From Candidatus Aquicultor sp. (GTDB taxonomy: Bacteria > Actinomycetota > Aquicultoria > Aquicultorales > Aquicultoraceae): a stretch of DNA of 36,526 nt. Positions 9,388-17,687 of this stretch are shown here, one piece after another. The position numbers were made by a program, and so were the translations under genes. Location: assembly GCA_030682615.1 (NCBI GenBank), contig JAUXNY010000040.1:1-36526 (forward strand), read 5' to 3'. Every line of letters starts with the position of its first letter. Positions within the stretch are counted from its first letter, which is position 1. The notes under the pieces were generated by a model that worked only from the letters and a program-made list of their open reading frames with translations, was not told where the DNA came from and made no database searches.

Positions 9388-10171
9388 CAAGCCGGGGGCG
9401 CCGGCCTGGATGGTAACCTATGGCGACATGGTAACACTTCTTCTAGTCTTCTTCGTAATGCTCTTCTCATTTTCCGTAGTAAGCCCCAAAAAATTCAGCA
9501 CGGCTATAGGTTCGATACAAGAAGCCATGAGCGGCAGCAATGGGAGGCAGTTCAAAGTAATGGATATGCCCGAAAAATTCGAGGTCGTCTCGCCCGGAAG
9601 CGGCGACCCTATGGAGCAGTCCAAGGGCTTTGGACAGCGCTCTCCTATTCAAGACTTGAAGCAACAATCGAAAATCGGCATCCCTCAAAGCGAGGTTCGG
9701 GCTATGGATCAACTAAAGCATCAGCTCAAGAAGCAGTTCGAGGGTACGCCGTTAAGCGCTAGCATCAAGATGGAAGTGACCGAGCGAGGATTGGTGATTC
9801 GGCTAAACGAGAGCATTCTCTTTGAAAAGGGAAAAGCGGAACTGCAGCCGCCGGTGTATCCGGCGCTCAAAATAATCGGCGGGACTTTGGCGGCTACAAA
9901 CTATTCGATAAAGGTCGAGGGTTATACATGTGACTTGCCGATAAGCACGCCGCAGTTTCCCTCTAATTGGGAGTTGTCTACGGCGCGTGCCATTTCGGTT
10001 CTGCGCTTCTTTGTAGAAAACCAAAACATCGGGTCGTCGCGTTTATCGGTATCCGGTTATGGCGAGTACAAACCCGTCGCTCCAAACTCTAGCGATGTGA
10101 ACAGGGCTCAAAATCGCCGGGTCGAGATAATCGTTCTCTTCCCAACGTTGAATATTCAAGAACCAAGCTAA
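9347..10171 (+). CDS. motB: Flagellar motor stator protein MotB (OmpA-like C-domain)
   Basis: PAWMVTYGDMVTLLLVFFVMLFSFSVV; OmpA-like NWELSTARAISVLRFFVE...VSGYGEYKPVAPNSSDVNRAQNRRVEIIV; overlaps motA by 41 bp; RBS GGAGGG. Confidence 0.96.
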   Translation: MPNNRLRSKRRPDSKPGAPAWMVTYGDMVTLLLVFFVMLFSFSVVSPKKFSTAIGSIQEAMSGSNGRQFKVMDMPEKFEVVSPGSGDPMEQSKGFGQRSPIQDLKQQSKIGIPQSEVRAMDQLKHQLKKQFEGTPLSASIKMEVTERGLVIRLNESILFEKGKAELQPPVYPALKIIGGTLAATNYSIKVEGYTCDLPISTPQFPSNWELSTARAISVLRFFVENQNIGSSRLSVSGYGEYKPVAPNSSDVNRAQNRRVEIIVLFPTLNIQEPS

Positions 10172-10201
10172 TGACTTAAGGAATGAAAAGGTGATGTTTG
10201 A

Positions 10202-10735
10202 ATGGCTGTAGAACAAGCTGTCAGTGAAGTAAGAGAGGTTTCCCAGGTGGAAGCAGTTCCGGAGCCGCCGAAGGCCGGTCTTCTGTCAAAACTTGGCGGG
10301 CTCAAAATACCGATCATCATTTTAGTGGTGGTATTGCTTGCCGTTGGGACCGCCCTTGTCGTAACTAAAGCGGTAGGCGGTGGAAGCAAAGAGAAGGAAG
10401 CGAGTGAGAAGAAAGCGAAAAAAGAGGTCATAATCGGTAAATTCATAACTCTTGATGCCTTTACCGTAAATCTTGCCGGAGGGCAGAACTACCTGCAAAC
10501 AGTGATTGCTTTAGAGCTTGACAGCAAGAATGTTGAGTTGGAAGCTGAAGTTAAAGAACGCAAGCCCCAGATCAATGATGCTGTCTTAACGATCTTAAGC
10601 GCTAAGTCGATCGACGCAATAGGGGACAATGAGGGACGGGAAAAGCTTAAGGAAGAGAATAAAAAGTCGGTAGACTCTTTGCTCGGCTATGGTAAAATTG
10701 AACGTGTCTACTTTACTACGTTCATTATGCAGTAA
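10202..10735 (+). CDS. fliL: Flagellar basal body-associated protein FliL
   Basis: N-terminal TM and FliL domain (FTVNLAGGQNYLQTVIALELDSKNVELEAEVKERKPQINDAVLTILSAKSIDAI). Confidence 0.93.
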   Translation: MAVEQAVSEVREVSQVEAVPEPPKAGLLSKLGGLKIPIIILVVVLLAVGTALVVTKAVGGGSKEKEASEKKAKKEVIIGKFITLDAFTVNLAGGQNYLQTVIALELDSKNVELEAEVKERKPQINDAVLTILSAKSIDAIGDNEGREKLKEENKKSVDSLLGYGKIERVYFTTFIMQ

Positions 10736-10767
10736 TATTTTTACCATAGATGCGGTAGGGGTTTGCC

Positions 10768-11757
10768 ATGGCAGGAACGCTTTCACAAGATGAGATCAAT
10801 GCTTTACTGACAGCCTCGTCCTCGGGCGTGTCACTTGATCTTGAGGAAGAGGCTGCGCCGGCACCAGCGGGCTCCAGGCACGTTCGCATATATAATTTCA
10901 GACATCCGGATAAATTTTCAAAAAGTCATTTAAGCACCATGGAGCTGATTTACGAGGGCTTTTCGCGCCACCTAAAAGCAGCTCTTTTTATTTATGTTCG
11001 ACAAAGTATCAACTTCAGTCTAGCCTCCGTCGAACAGCAGTCTTTCGAGGAGTATCTCGAAGCACTTCCCACGCCCAGCTCCCTGATTACGTTTACTATG
11101 AAGAGCCTTCCGGGGAGCGCAGTTCTGGAGATAAGTCCCGAGTTGACCTTTCTCATACTCGACAGGCTGCTTGGTGGTCTTGGCGATCAGCCGGTCAAAA
11201 TACGCGATTTGACCGAAATCGAGCATGGGATAATTCGCAAGGTGGCCGACAGGACTTTGATGGCATTCAGGATGGCGTGGTCTGAGATCTATGACGTTGA
11301 GCCCAACATCGAGTCTCTCGAGACCAACCCGCAATTGCTTCAGGTTGTCCCACCGAACGAAATCTGCGCTGTGGCGACGCTTGAAGTCAGAATCGGCGAG
11401 GCGACTGGGGCAATGAGCATCTGCTTGCCGTATCTAACGCTCGAGCCCATCATGGCGAAGCTCACACGCCAGACGTGGTTTTCAGCAAGATTCGAGCAAA
11501 AAGATAGCGAGAACATCGAAAGCGCGAATGTCCAGGAGAGTCTCAACAAGGTGTTTCTGCCCGTGTCGATAGAGCTTGGCCGGGCGAGATTGACGGTCAA
11601 AGACTTGTTGGCATTGAAACCGGGTGATGCCATAGAGCTTGACACATCCGCCAGCAATGATATAAGAGTCTTAATCAATGGAAGACTCAAGTTTCTCGCG
11701 CGACCGGGCCTCATCGGGAAACGATTGGCCGTAAAGACGACTACGACAGTTGAGTGA
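10768..11757 (+). CDS. fliM: Flagellar motor switch protein FliM
   Basis: MAGTLSQDEINALL...VRIYNFRHPDKFSKSHLSTMELIYEGFSRHLKAAL; C-terminal SpoA-like domain. Confidence 0.97.
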   Translation: MAGTLSQDEINALLTASSSGVSLDLEEEAAPAPAGSRHVRIYNFRHPDKFSKSHLSTMELIYEGFSRHLKAALFIYVRQSINFSLASVEQQSFEEYLEALPTPSSLITFTMKSLPGSAVLEISPELTFLILDRLLGGLGDQPVKIRDLTEIEHGIIRKVADRTLMAFRMAWSEIYDVEPNIESLETNPQLLQVVPPNEICAVATLEVRIGEATGAMSICLPYLTLEPIMAKLTRQTWFSARFEQKDSENIESANVQESLNKVFLPVSIELGRARLTVKDLLALKPGDAIELDTSASNDIRVLINGRLKFLARPGLIGKRLAVKTTTTVE

Positions 11758-11770
11758 GGAGAGGCGCAGT

Positions 11771-12889
11771 ATGAGTAAAAAAAAGCAAACAGTAGAGCTT
11801 TCAGAGATCGAAAAAAGTGCTGTTGGTGAAATCTGCGACTTGATGACCGCGTCCCTTGCTAAGCTGTTTAGCGAGAAATTGGGGGACGATGTTGGTATGA
11901 GCCCGTCTGTTGTGGATGTGGCGAAGTTTGAGAGCTTGGCGACGGCGGTACCCGTCCCGGTATTGCTGATACAGCTTAGTTGCTCTTCTGGTCTTGATGG
12001 ACAACTCTTTCTGTTCATTAACGGAGAAGGACTTCCAGCCGTGTTCGACCTGGCGATTCCTGAAAGCGCCAAGGACATCGGAGCGGATGACGACGCGATT
12101 CTTGAGAATCTCAAAGAGATTATAGGGAGCGCTATTTCGGAAGCGATGAGCAATTTCGCTGAGAGCGTGGGCCGCACTATCGATAGCAGTGTCATCGATA
12201 CCTTGATTCTCCAAGATGAATCGGGCTTAGAGAGCATAAGTTTCATGTATCCGGACGGGAATCTCTTGCTGGCTTCAGCGGAATTGACTCTTCCGGCCGC
12301 GGGGGCGAATGCCGGTTATCTCATCCCAACTGAACTCGGCAGGCAAATCATCGACATGCTCTTGGGCGACGTGCAAGCGGCCGACACAGCCACGTCTGTT
12401 CAAGATACTTCTGAGGATTTGGTCGATGATGATATTGAGGTTGTATCCGGCGATGAAACGGTGACGGAGAGCAAAGCCACAGTCGAAAGCGTCGTTCATC
12501 TGGACGAAGCCGATATACCTCCGATATTCGATGACGACGATGATGTGTTTATTCAAGAAACGGTTCCTCATGTCAGGGATTTGCAGCCGGCGGCTTTCGA
12601 TGTGTTGGGTGTAGATGCAGGTGGCGGAGGGTCGAATAACATAGCACTCCTCCTCGACGTAGTGCTCGATGCCTCGATAGAGCTTGGAAAGACAAAGATG
12701 ACAATATCCGACATACTGCGGTTGGGCAGGGGTTCGGTTATAGAGCTCGATAAATTGGCCTCCGAGCCAGTCGAATTTCTCGTGAACAGCAAGGTAATCG
12801 CGAGGGGTGAGGTTGTCGTTATCGATGATAACTTCGGTATTCGTATAACCGAAATAATGAGTCCGAAAGATATGTTGGAGCAGCTCTAA
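11771..12889 (+). CDS. fliY: FliY/FliN-type motor switch protein (CheC-like N-terminus, SpoA/FliN C-terminus)
   Basis: CheC-like EIEKSAVGEICDLMTASLAKLFSEKLGDDVGMSPS and C-terminal FliN-like ALLLDVVLDASIELGKTKMTISDILRLGRGSVIELDKLASEPVEFLVNSKVIARGEVVVIDDNFGIRITEI; ATG at 11771 preferred over track TTG at 11750. Confidence 0.92.
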   Translation: MSKKKQTVELSEIEKSAVGEICDLMTASLAKLFSEKLGDDVGMSPSVVDVAKFESLATAVPVPVLLIQLSCSSGLDGQLFLFINGEGLPAVFDLAIPESAKDIGADDDAILENLKEIIGSAISEAMSNFAESVGRTIDSSVIDTLILQDESGLESISFMYPDGNLLLASAELTLPAAGANAGYLIPTELGRQIIDMLLGDVQAADTATSVQDTSEDLVDDDIEVVSGDETVTESKATVESVVHLDEADIPPIFDDDDDVFIQETVPHVRDLQPAAFDVLGVDAGGGGSNNIALLLDVVLDASIELGKTKMTISDILRLGRGSVIELDKLASEPVEFLVNSKVIARGEVVVIDDNFGIRITEIMSPKDMLEQL

Positions 12890-12925
12890 CCTGCGGCTTA
12901 GCGCCCTGCCTATAATAAAAACGTG

Positions 12926-12951
12926 TAGGTTGTCCGGCGACGTGCCGATAA
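12926..12951 (+). promoter_or_regulatory. Candidate sigma-28-like promoter downstream of fliY
   Basis: TAGG - N14 - GCCGATAA; -10 matches consensus, -35 weak. Confidence 0.3.
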
Positions 12952-12958
12952 CTTTACT

Positions 12959-13049
12959 GAGGAAGGGCTCAAGCTCTCATTTCAAAAGCTCTCCTTCAGG
13001 GTTTCCGGTTTGTCCTGCTGCCGAGCTCTTCCTCCCCCCTTTTATTTTT
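12959..13049 (+). terminator. Long stem-loop with U-rich tail: operon terminator or small RNA
   Basis: GAGGAAGGGCTC (12959-12970) pairs over 12 bp (one G-U) with GAGCTCTTCCTC (13023-13034); then CCCCC and TTTTATTTTT. Confidence 0.5.
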
Positions 13050-13259
13050 CGTGCACAGGAAGTAACGGGCCCCTGCATCGCATTACTCGTAATCTTATGT
13101 CGTCGTCCTTTGCTTACCCTAAAGTGCGGCAGAAGATCATGTTCAATAATCGTATGGCTTAGCATGGGACCGACGACAAGAAAACAGCGATCCTGGTACT
13201 TCAAGCGCATGCAGGGGAGGGGCTTTGAAAAAATATTCATACGATTATGCTCGGAATTA

Positions 13260-13288
13260 TTGACAGGCAATGATTATTTGTTTAATCT
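13260..13288 (+). promoter_or_regulatory. Candidate sigma-70-type promoter upstream of 38-aa ORF
   Basis: TTGACA (13260-13265) - 17 bp - TAATCT (13283-13288). Confidence 0.4.
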
Positions 13289-13366
13289 TTTAGTAACAAT
13301 AGTATCAAAGTTGCAGGAAGTACATCGCCTGTTCTCTTGATATAGCATATCGTTATTGGGAGTTTT

Positions 13367-13483
13367 ATGCGTCATACAATGAGAAATGCAGCGGTAATAA
13401 CCCTTATAGTGGCCTTGATTTTGTTTATCTCGGTTGCGGTGGTCATCTTCGAGCAAGGGATCGCCGTTCAACTGGGTCGATAA
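13367..13483 (+). CDS. Putative 38-aa single-TM microprotein
   Basis: ATG start, GGGAG 4 nt upstream; MRHTMRNAAVITLIVALILFISVAVVIFEQGIAVQLGR; below the ORF-track cutoff. Confidence 0.45.
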   Translation: MRHTMRNAAVITLIVALILFISVAVVIFEQGIAVQLGR

Positions 13484-13792
13484 TCGTTGCGCAAAAATAG
13501 TTCTCATGAGACATGTATTTTTATTGCTTGAACCTAGTCCCGGTGCGCTCTTCGACTCATCAGTGGTAGACAGACCTTCATGTTAGACGTTCGGCTTGCG
13601 AATTTCATTATCAATCTCCGAGCACCTCTTTTATTATGTCTTACGGCGTCTTCAGTATCATTTTGCGATGTCGATTCTGCGCGAGGCGAGTGCTTTATTG
13701 AGCCGAAATCCCGACGGGGAGGGTTGTTGCGATCTTTCTAGAGCTTGGTTGCATAGCAATCGAAAAATATGCCGGCAAGTGCTTACATATTA

Positions 13793-13811
13793 TGACAAAA
13801 TATGGTATATT
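13793..13811 (+). promoter_or_regulatory. Candidate extended -10 promoter of the Cys-rich gene
   Basis: TGACAAAATATGGTATATT: TG-n-TATATT extended -10; 16-nt core also occurs upstream of folE. Confidence 0.45.
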
Positions 13812-13863
13812 GTTAGCATAAAGCGCATGCTATGATATCGCACCTGGTGCGTGGAGGTGTTTT

Positions 13864-14094
13864 TTGAACGTATACGAGCTCAGTTCAAAGCGAAAGTGTA
13901 TTTGCACAGACCTGAGGAGATGCCCGGCGAGCCATTACCACAACTGCGCAGCATACAAGAACGGCACAAACTGCTGGGACTCCGAAGACATCCCGTGTTG
14001 CAGGCGAAACGACAAGAGCCGTTGCAGCTCCTGCAGCATATACCGGGCAAAACTGCTTGGCACAACTTCTCAAACCTATCCGCGAACGGTCTAA
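13864..14094 (+). CDS. Small cysteine-rich protein (9 Cys, possible metal-binding)
   Basis: TTG start with GGAGGTG RBS; MNVYELSSKRKCICTDLRRCPASHYHNCAAYKNGTNCWDSEDIPCCRRNDKSRCSSCSIYRAKLLGTTSQTYPRTV; NCW...PCC...C..C pattern. Confidence 0.7.
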   Translation: MNVYELSSKRKCICTDLRRCPASHYHNCAAYKNGTNCWDSEDIPCCRRNDKSRCSSCSIYRAKLLGTTSQTYPRTV

Positions 14095-14340
14095 ATACCA
14101 GCCTTGACCAGAGAGCATGCTTTAGGCAAAACAGCTCGTCAAACCGGCCAATCTCAAGCAACAGAGTAATGCGGTGTTTTTTTGCTGTTTCAGGTTCCCC
14201 GATGGGGAATTCTCTGTGTCGATAAGTTGTCGTTGCCAGACGGCTTTCCAAAACCGCGACCCAATCTCGTCCATCCTGCTCAAGATACTATTGTCTAAGG
14301 TCGATTTAGTAGTATAAGTGCGGTTGCGACTAATAAGGGA

Positions 14341-16038
14341 TTGGTCTTGGATTACCTGCGGCGATTTGACATCCCACAAAAGAAAAGGCCCTATGATGAG
14401 CTTCGCGTGCTCATCTTGGCATTTAGATGGATTACGCTGGTGTTAGCACTGGCCTATGTGCTTGTGCCTCGATCGACTCCAGGTTCCGATGGGTTGCCGA
14501 TTGTAGCGGTAGCTCTATCCCACACCGCATTAGTAACATTTCTGGTGCTGCGAAGAGTTATCCGGCGAGCATTGTTCGTGGTTTTCGATGCGACTACCTG
14601 CGGTTTGTTGTTGTTTCTCAGCGGCGCCTCATTGAGTGGTTTTGGAGCCTATGCGGCGGGCTCGGTGCTGCTATCCGCTTTTCTCTTTGGCAGTAGGGCC
14701 GGCTTGTCGAGCGCTACCATAGTCACTGCATTTTTCGCGACGACGCGGTATTTATTCCCATCGTCTAACTTAGTAGCCGCGACGGTCGACTATAGTCTTC
14801 TTATTGATGCCACCTATATCGTGGTCTTGTATGTCATAGCGGTCTTTATTGCACAGGTGTCTCTTATCATCAAACGGCATAAAGATACGGCTTTACGGCT
14901 TGAAGAGAATATCGATACGCTCTCATCCATTTATGACGTGGCCTCGATGATATCCTCAAAATTCTTTCTCGATGATATCCTCGAGTCGGTGGTCGACCAA
15001 GCTAAGCGAATCATCAAAACAGATAAGACGGTTTTGCATCTCATCGATATCGATGAGAGACAGCGCGCCTTGAGCCGGCATATGGCAGCGGTGAGAGGAA
15101 GGCGCAGCGAGCATCCGGAATCGTGGTGGCGAGCGCAGATCGAAGATATCGCGGAGGAGGTTATGGCAAGCGGGCATGAGCGGCTTATCGCGCGCGCGCC
15201 CGAGGGGGCCGGTGGCGCCGGTTCTTGGCTCTTGTGTGTTCCGGTAAAGGTCAAAGACCGGTCGGTAGGGCTTCTTTCCGCGATGAACTCATATGACAAC
15301 GGATTTACCGAAAACGATATCGAGGCGCTCAAAATCCTAGCGAGTTTCGCGGCGGTGGCCATTGAAAACGCGCGTCTTATTAACCGGGCGCAACTGCTTC
15401 TCGTTGCCGATGAGCGCAATCGTATTGCCAAGGAGATGCACGATGGACTGGCGCAATCGCTTTTCAGTCTGGTTCTGAATTTGCAGGTGTGCCGGAAGAA
15501 GATAGATGATGACCCTCAGTCGGTCAAGGAGAAGATGGGCGAGATGCAAACCGTTGCATCACAGGGCATGGCTGAATTGCGGCGCTATATATATGACTTG
15601 CGCCCGAAGAATCTTGAGGATATGGGCCTGATCGGTGCGATCGGCTTTCATTTGGAGGAAATCAACAAACTCAATGGGTCCGCCGGGCGTCTGCGGACTT
15701 ACGGCAAACGGCGCAGTCTGCCGCCACGCGCTGAATCTGCGATTTACAGGGTTGTCCAGGAAGCCACTAATAATATTGTCAAACACGCTAAGGTCGATAA
15801 CTTCACGGTTTCTCTAAAGTACCTGGAAGACAGGGTCGAACTATTAATAAGAGATAAGGGGCAGGGTTTTGATGTCGAGAGTGCGCTTACGGCAGCGGAA
15901 AAACGCAAAACCTTCGGCCTCATGAGCATGCGCGAACGGATTGTAGAGCAGGGGGGCGAACTTAGGATCGAGAGTGATTCCGATGGCGGAACCGCGATTC
16001 GGGTCAGCCTTCCAGTCGAGGAGATATGTGTTGGATAG
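14341..16038 (+). CDS. Membrane sensor histidine kinase (multi-TM N-terminus, GAF-like, HisKA_3, HATPase_c)
   Basis: Several N-terminal TM segments; H-box DERNRIAKEMHDGLAQSLFSLVLNLQ; ATP lid region YRVVQEATNNIVKHAKVDNFTVSL...IRDKGQGFD...GLMSMRERIVEQGGELRIES. Confidence 0.93.
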   Translation: MVLDYLRRFDIPQKKRPYDELRVLILAFRWITLVLALAYVLVPRSTPGSDGLPIVAVALSHTALVTFLVLRRVIRRALFVVFDATTCGLLLFLSGASLSGFGAYAAGSVLLSAFLFGSRAGLSSATIVTAFFATTRYLFPSSNLVAATVDYSLLIDATYIVVLYVIAVFIAQVSLIIKRHKDTALRLEENIDTLSSIYDVASMISSKFFLDDILESVVDQAKRIIKTDKTVLHLIDIDERQRALSRHMAAVRGRRSEHPESWWRAQIEDIAEEVMASGHERLIARAPEGAGGAGSWLLCVPVKVKDRSVGLLSAMNSYDNGFTENDIEALKILASFAAVAIENARLINRAQLLLVADERNRIAKEMHDGLAQSLFSLVLNLQVCRKKIDDDPQSVKEKMGEMQTVASQGMAELRRYIYDLRPKNLEDMGLIGAIGFHLEEINKLNGSAGRLRTYGKRRSLPPRAESAIYRVVQEATNNIVKHAKVDNFTVSLKYLEDRVELLIRDKGQGFDVESALTAAEKRKTFGLMSMRERIVEQGGELRIESDSDGGTAIRVSLPVEEICVG

Positions 16039-16687
16039 AGTCAGAATTCTTATCGCCGACGACCACGAGCTGGTGCGCCAGGGTCTGAAAGCGGTTCTGG
16101 AAATCGAAGACGGTATCGAGATTGTCGGTGAGGCGTCTAGCGGGCGCATGGCCATTGATAAAGCGCAGGAGCTTGACCTCGACGTTGTATTGCTCGACCT
16201 GCGCTTGCCCGATATCGATGGCGTGGAGGTCTGCGCTCAGATAAAAGAAGCAAAACCCGAAGTCAAAGTCGTGATTTTGACGACTTTCGATGAAGCAGAG
16301 GACATCCAAGGAGCCATGAGGGCGGGAGCGTCAAGCTATATATTAAAAGATATCGCCCCGTGTGACCTGGTACAGGCGTTGGATGCCGTCAATAAGGGAA
16401 AGACTATCCTCGACCCCGGAGTCGCCGACAAGCTGTTAGCACCGGTCAACGGCCGCAAGGCCGAATTCTCCGCTGATATTCTCTCCGACCGCGAGTTGGA
16501 AGTCCTCGAGTTGATGGCCGAGGGCTTGAAAAACAAAGATATAGCCGAGAGATTGTGGATAAGCCAGACGACCGTAAAGACGCACGTCAGTCACATTCTG
16601 CAAAAGTTGGGTCAGAGCGACCGGACACAGGCCATACTCAGTGCGATAAAATTAGGGCTCGTAGAAGTCCCTGCGAGAGCAAGATAG
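16028..16687 (+). CDS. NarL/FixJ-type response regulator (REC + LuxR HTH)
   Basis: VRILIADDHELVRQGLKAVLE...VVLLDLRLPDIDGVEV and LSDRELEVLELMAEGLKNKDIAERLWISQTTVKTHVSHILQKL; GTG 16028 overlaps the kinase stop codon. Confidence 0.95.
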   Translation: MLDRVRILIADDHELVRQGLKAVLEIEDGIEIVGEASSGRMAIDKAQELDLDVVLLDLRLPDIDGVEVCAQIKEAKPEVKVVILTTFDEAEDIQGAMRAGASSYILKDIAPCDLVQALDAVNKGKTILDPGVADKLLAPVNGRKAEFSADILSDRELEVLELMAEGLKNKDIAERLWISQTTVKTHVSHILQKLGQSDRTQAILSAIKLGLVEVPARAR

Positions 16688-16797
16688 CCAACTTCCCCTG
16701 TAACGTTTTGACCTACACCCTAGAACCATAGCGAGCTGACTGTATTATTGATACCCGCGATTCGTTCTGCTAAGTTCAAAAAAGAATCAGGCATGAT

Positions 16798-17442
16798 GTG
16801 GAGGCTGCTCTGGAGCTAATACCGATATTTTCAACAGCATTGATAGTGGCGTTTTCGGGTGCCATGGTACCCGGACCGTTGTTGACCGTTACGATAAGTG
16901 AGACGGCGAAACGGGGTCAGGTCGCAGCCTTTCTATTGATCGTCGGACACTCATTGCTCGAGCTGGTTTTGGTGGTCGGCTTTGCCTTCGGCTTGCTGAC
17001 GATTTTAGAGAGCCCTTTGATTATCAGGTCTATCGGGGTGTTGGGAGGTGCCTTTCTTTTATGGATGGGCTACGGTCTCGTCGCAGACTCATATCGGGGA
17101 CGGATATCGCTCGATTTTGAGGGTAGTGAGGCGTATTCTTCGGTCGGGCCGGTAGTCCAGGGCGTTGTGACCAGCATTTCGAATCCCTATTGGACATTGT
17201 GGTGGGTGACGATAGGAGCCGGCTTTGTCCTTTCCGCACTCAAGTATGGTCTTGCCGGGCTGCTGGTCTTCTACATCGGGCACATTCTGGGTGACTTCGT
17301 CTGGTATGCGGCGATAGCCTATTCAGTCGCTACCGGCAAGCGTTTCTTGAGCGACAAGGTCTATCACGTAATCCTCTTTGCCTGCGGACTTTTTCTAATT
17401 GCGCTAGCCGCAACGTTCATCTTCGATATCTCGCTCTTTTGA
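16798..17442 (+). CDS. LysE-family translocator
   Basis: ALIVAFSGAMVPGPLLTVTISETAKRGQVAAFLLIVGHSLLELVLV and multiple TM segments. Confidence 0.88.
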   Translation: MEAALELIPIFSTALIVAFSGAMVPGPLLTVTISETAKRGQVAAFLLIVGHSLLELVLVVGFAFGLLTILESPLIIRSIGVLGGAFLLWMGYGLVADSYRGRISLDFEGSEAYSSVGPVVQGVVTSISNPYWTLWWVTIGAGFVLSALKYGLAGLLVFYIGHILGDFVWYAAIAYSVATGKRFLSDKVYHVILFACGLFLIALAATFIFDISLF

Positions 17443-17567
17443 TGTATATCTACTTTCAAAGATTCCCGACAGGAGCTGGGGCGGAGTTCGTGCGGGTGGC
17501 GCGTAGGTTTTGCAGCTCACTGGGGATGCGCGCGATAACTGGCAGGCGGCGTCTCGTACAGCATATT

Positions 17568-17596
17568 TTGACTTATAGGCAAACTGAGCGTATTAT
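17568..17596 (+). promoter_or_regulatory. Candidate promoter of the binding-protein gene
   Basis: TTGACT - 17 bp - TATTAT, about 90 bp upstream of the start codon. Confidence 0.6.
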
Positions 17597-17687
17597 ATGG
17601 TCGAACTGTTGTAATTTGGTTTCTTGTGCGCGTGCGATGTGAAAAGCGTATCCGCGCATGTAAATCCTTAAACATCCAGGAGGCCAC

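Noticed and set aside
12930-13340. 136-aa plus-strand ORF in the post-fliY island
   Set aside because: No recognisable family, runs through the candidate stem-loop, no clear RBS; the shorter microprotein downstream is better supported.
13596-13835. 79-aa plus-strand ORF
   Set aside because: No RBS or family features and it overlaps the promoter of the Cys-rich gene.
13851-14225. 124-aa ORF overlapping the Cys-rich gene in another frame
   Set aside because: Starts inside the palindrome/RBS; the 13864 frame has the properly spaced RBS and ordered cysteine pattern.
12890-14340. Possible c-di-GMP or other known riboswitch in the island
   Set aside because: Could not match GEMM or other consensus cores that I can recall; only generic hairpins seen.
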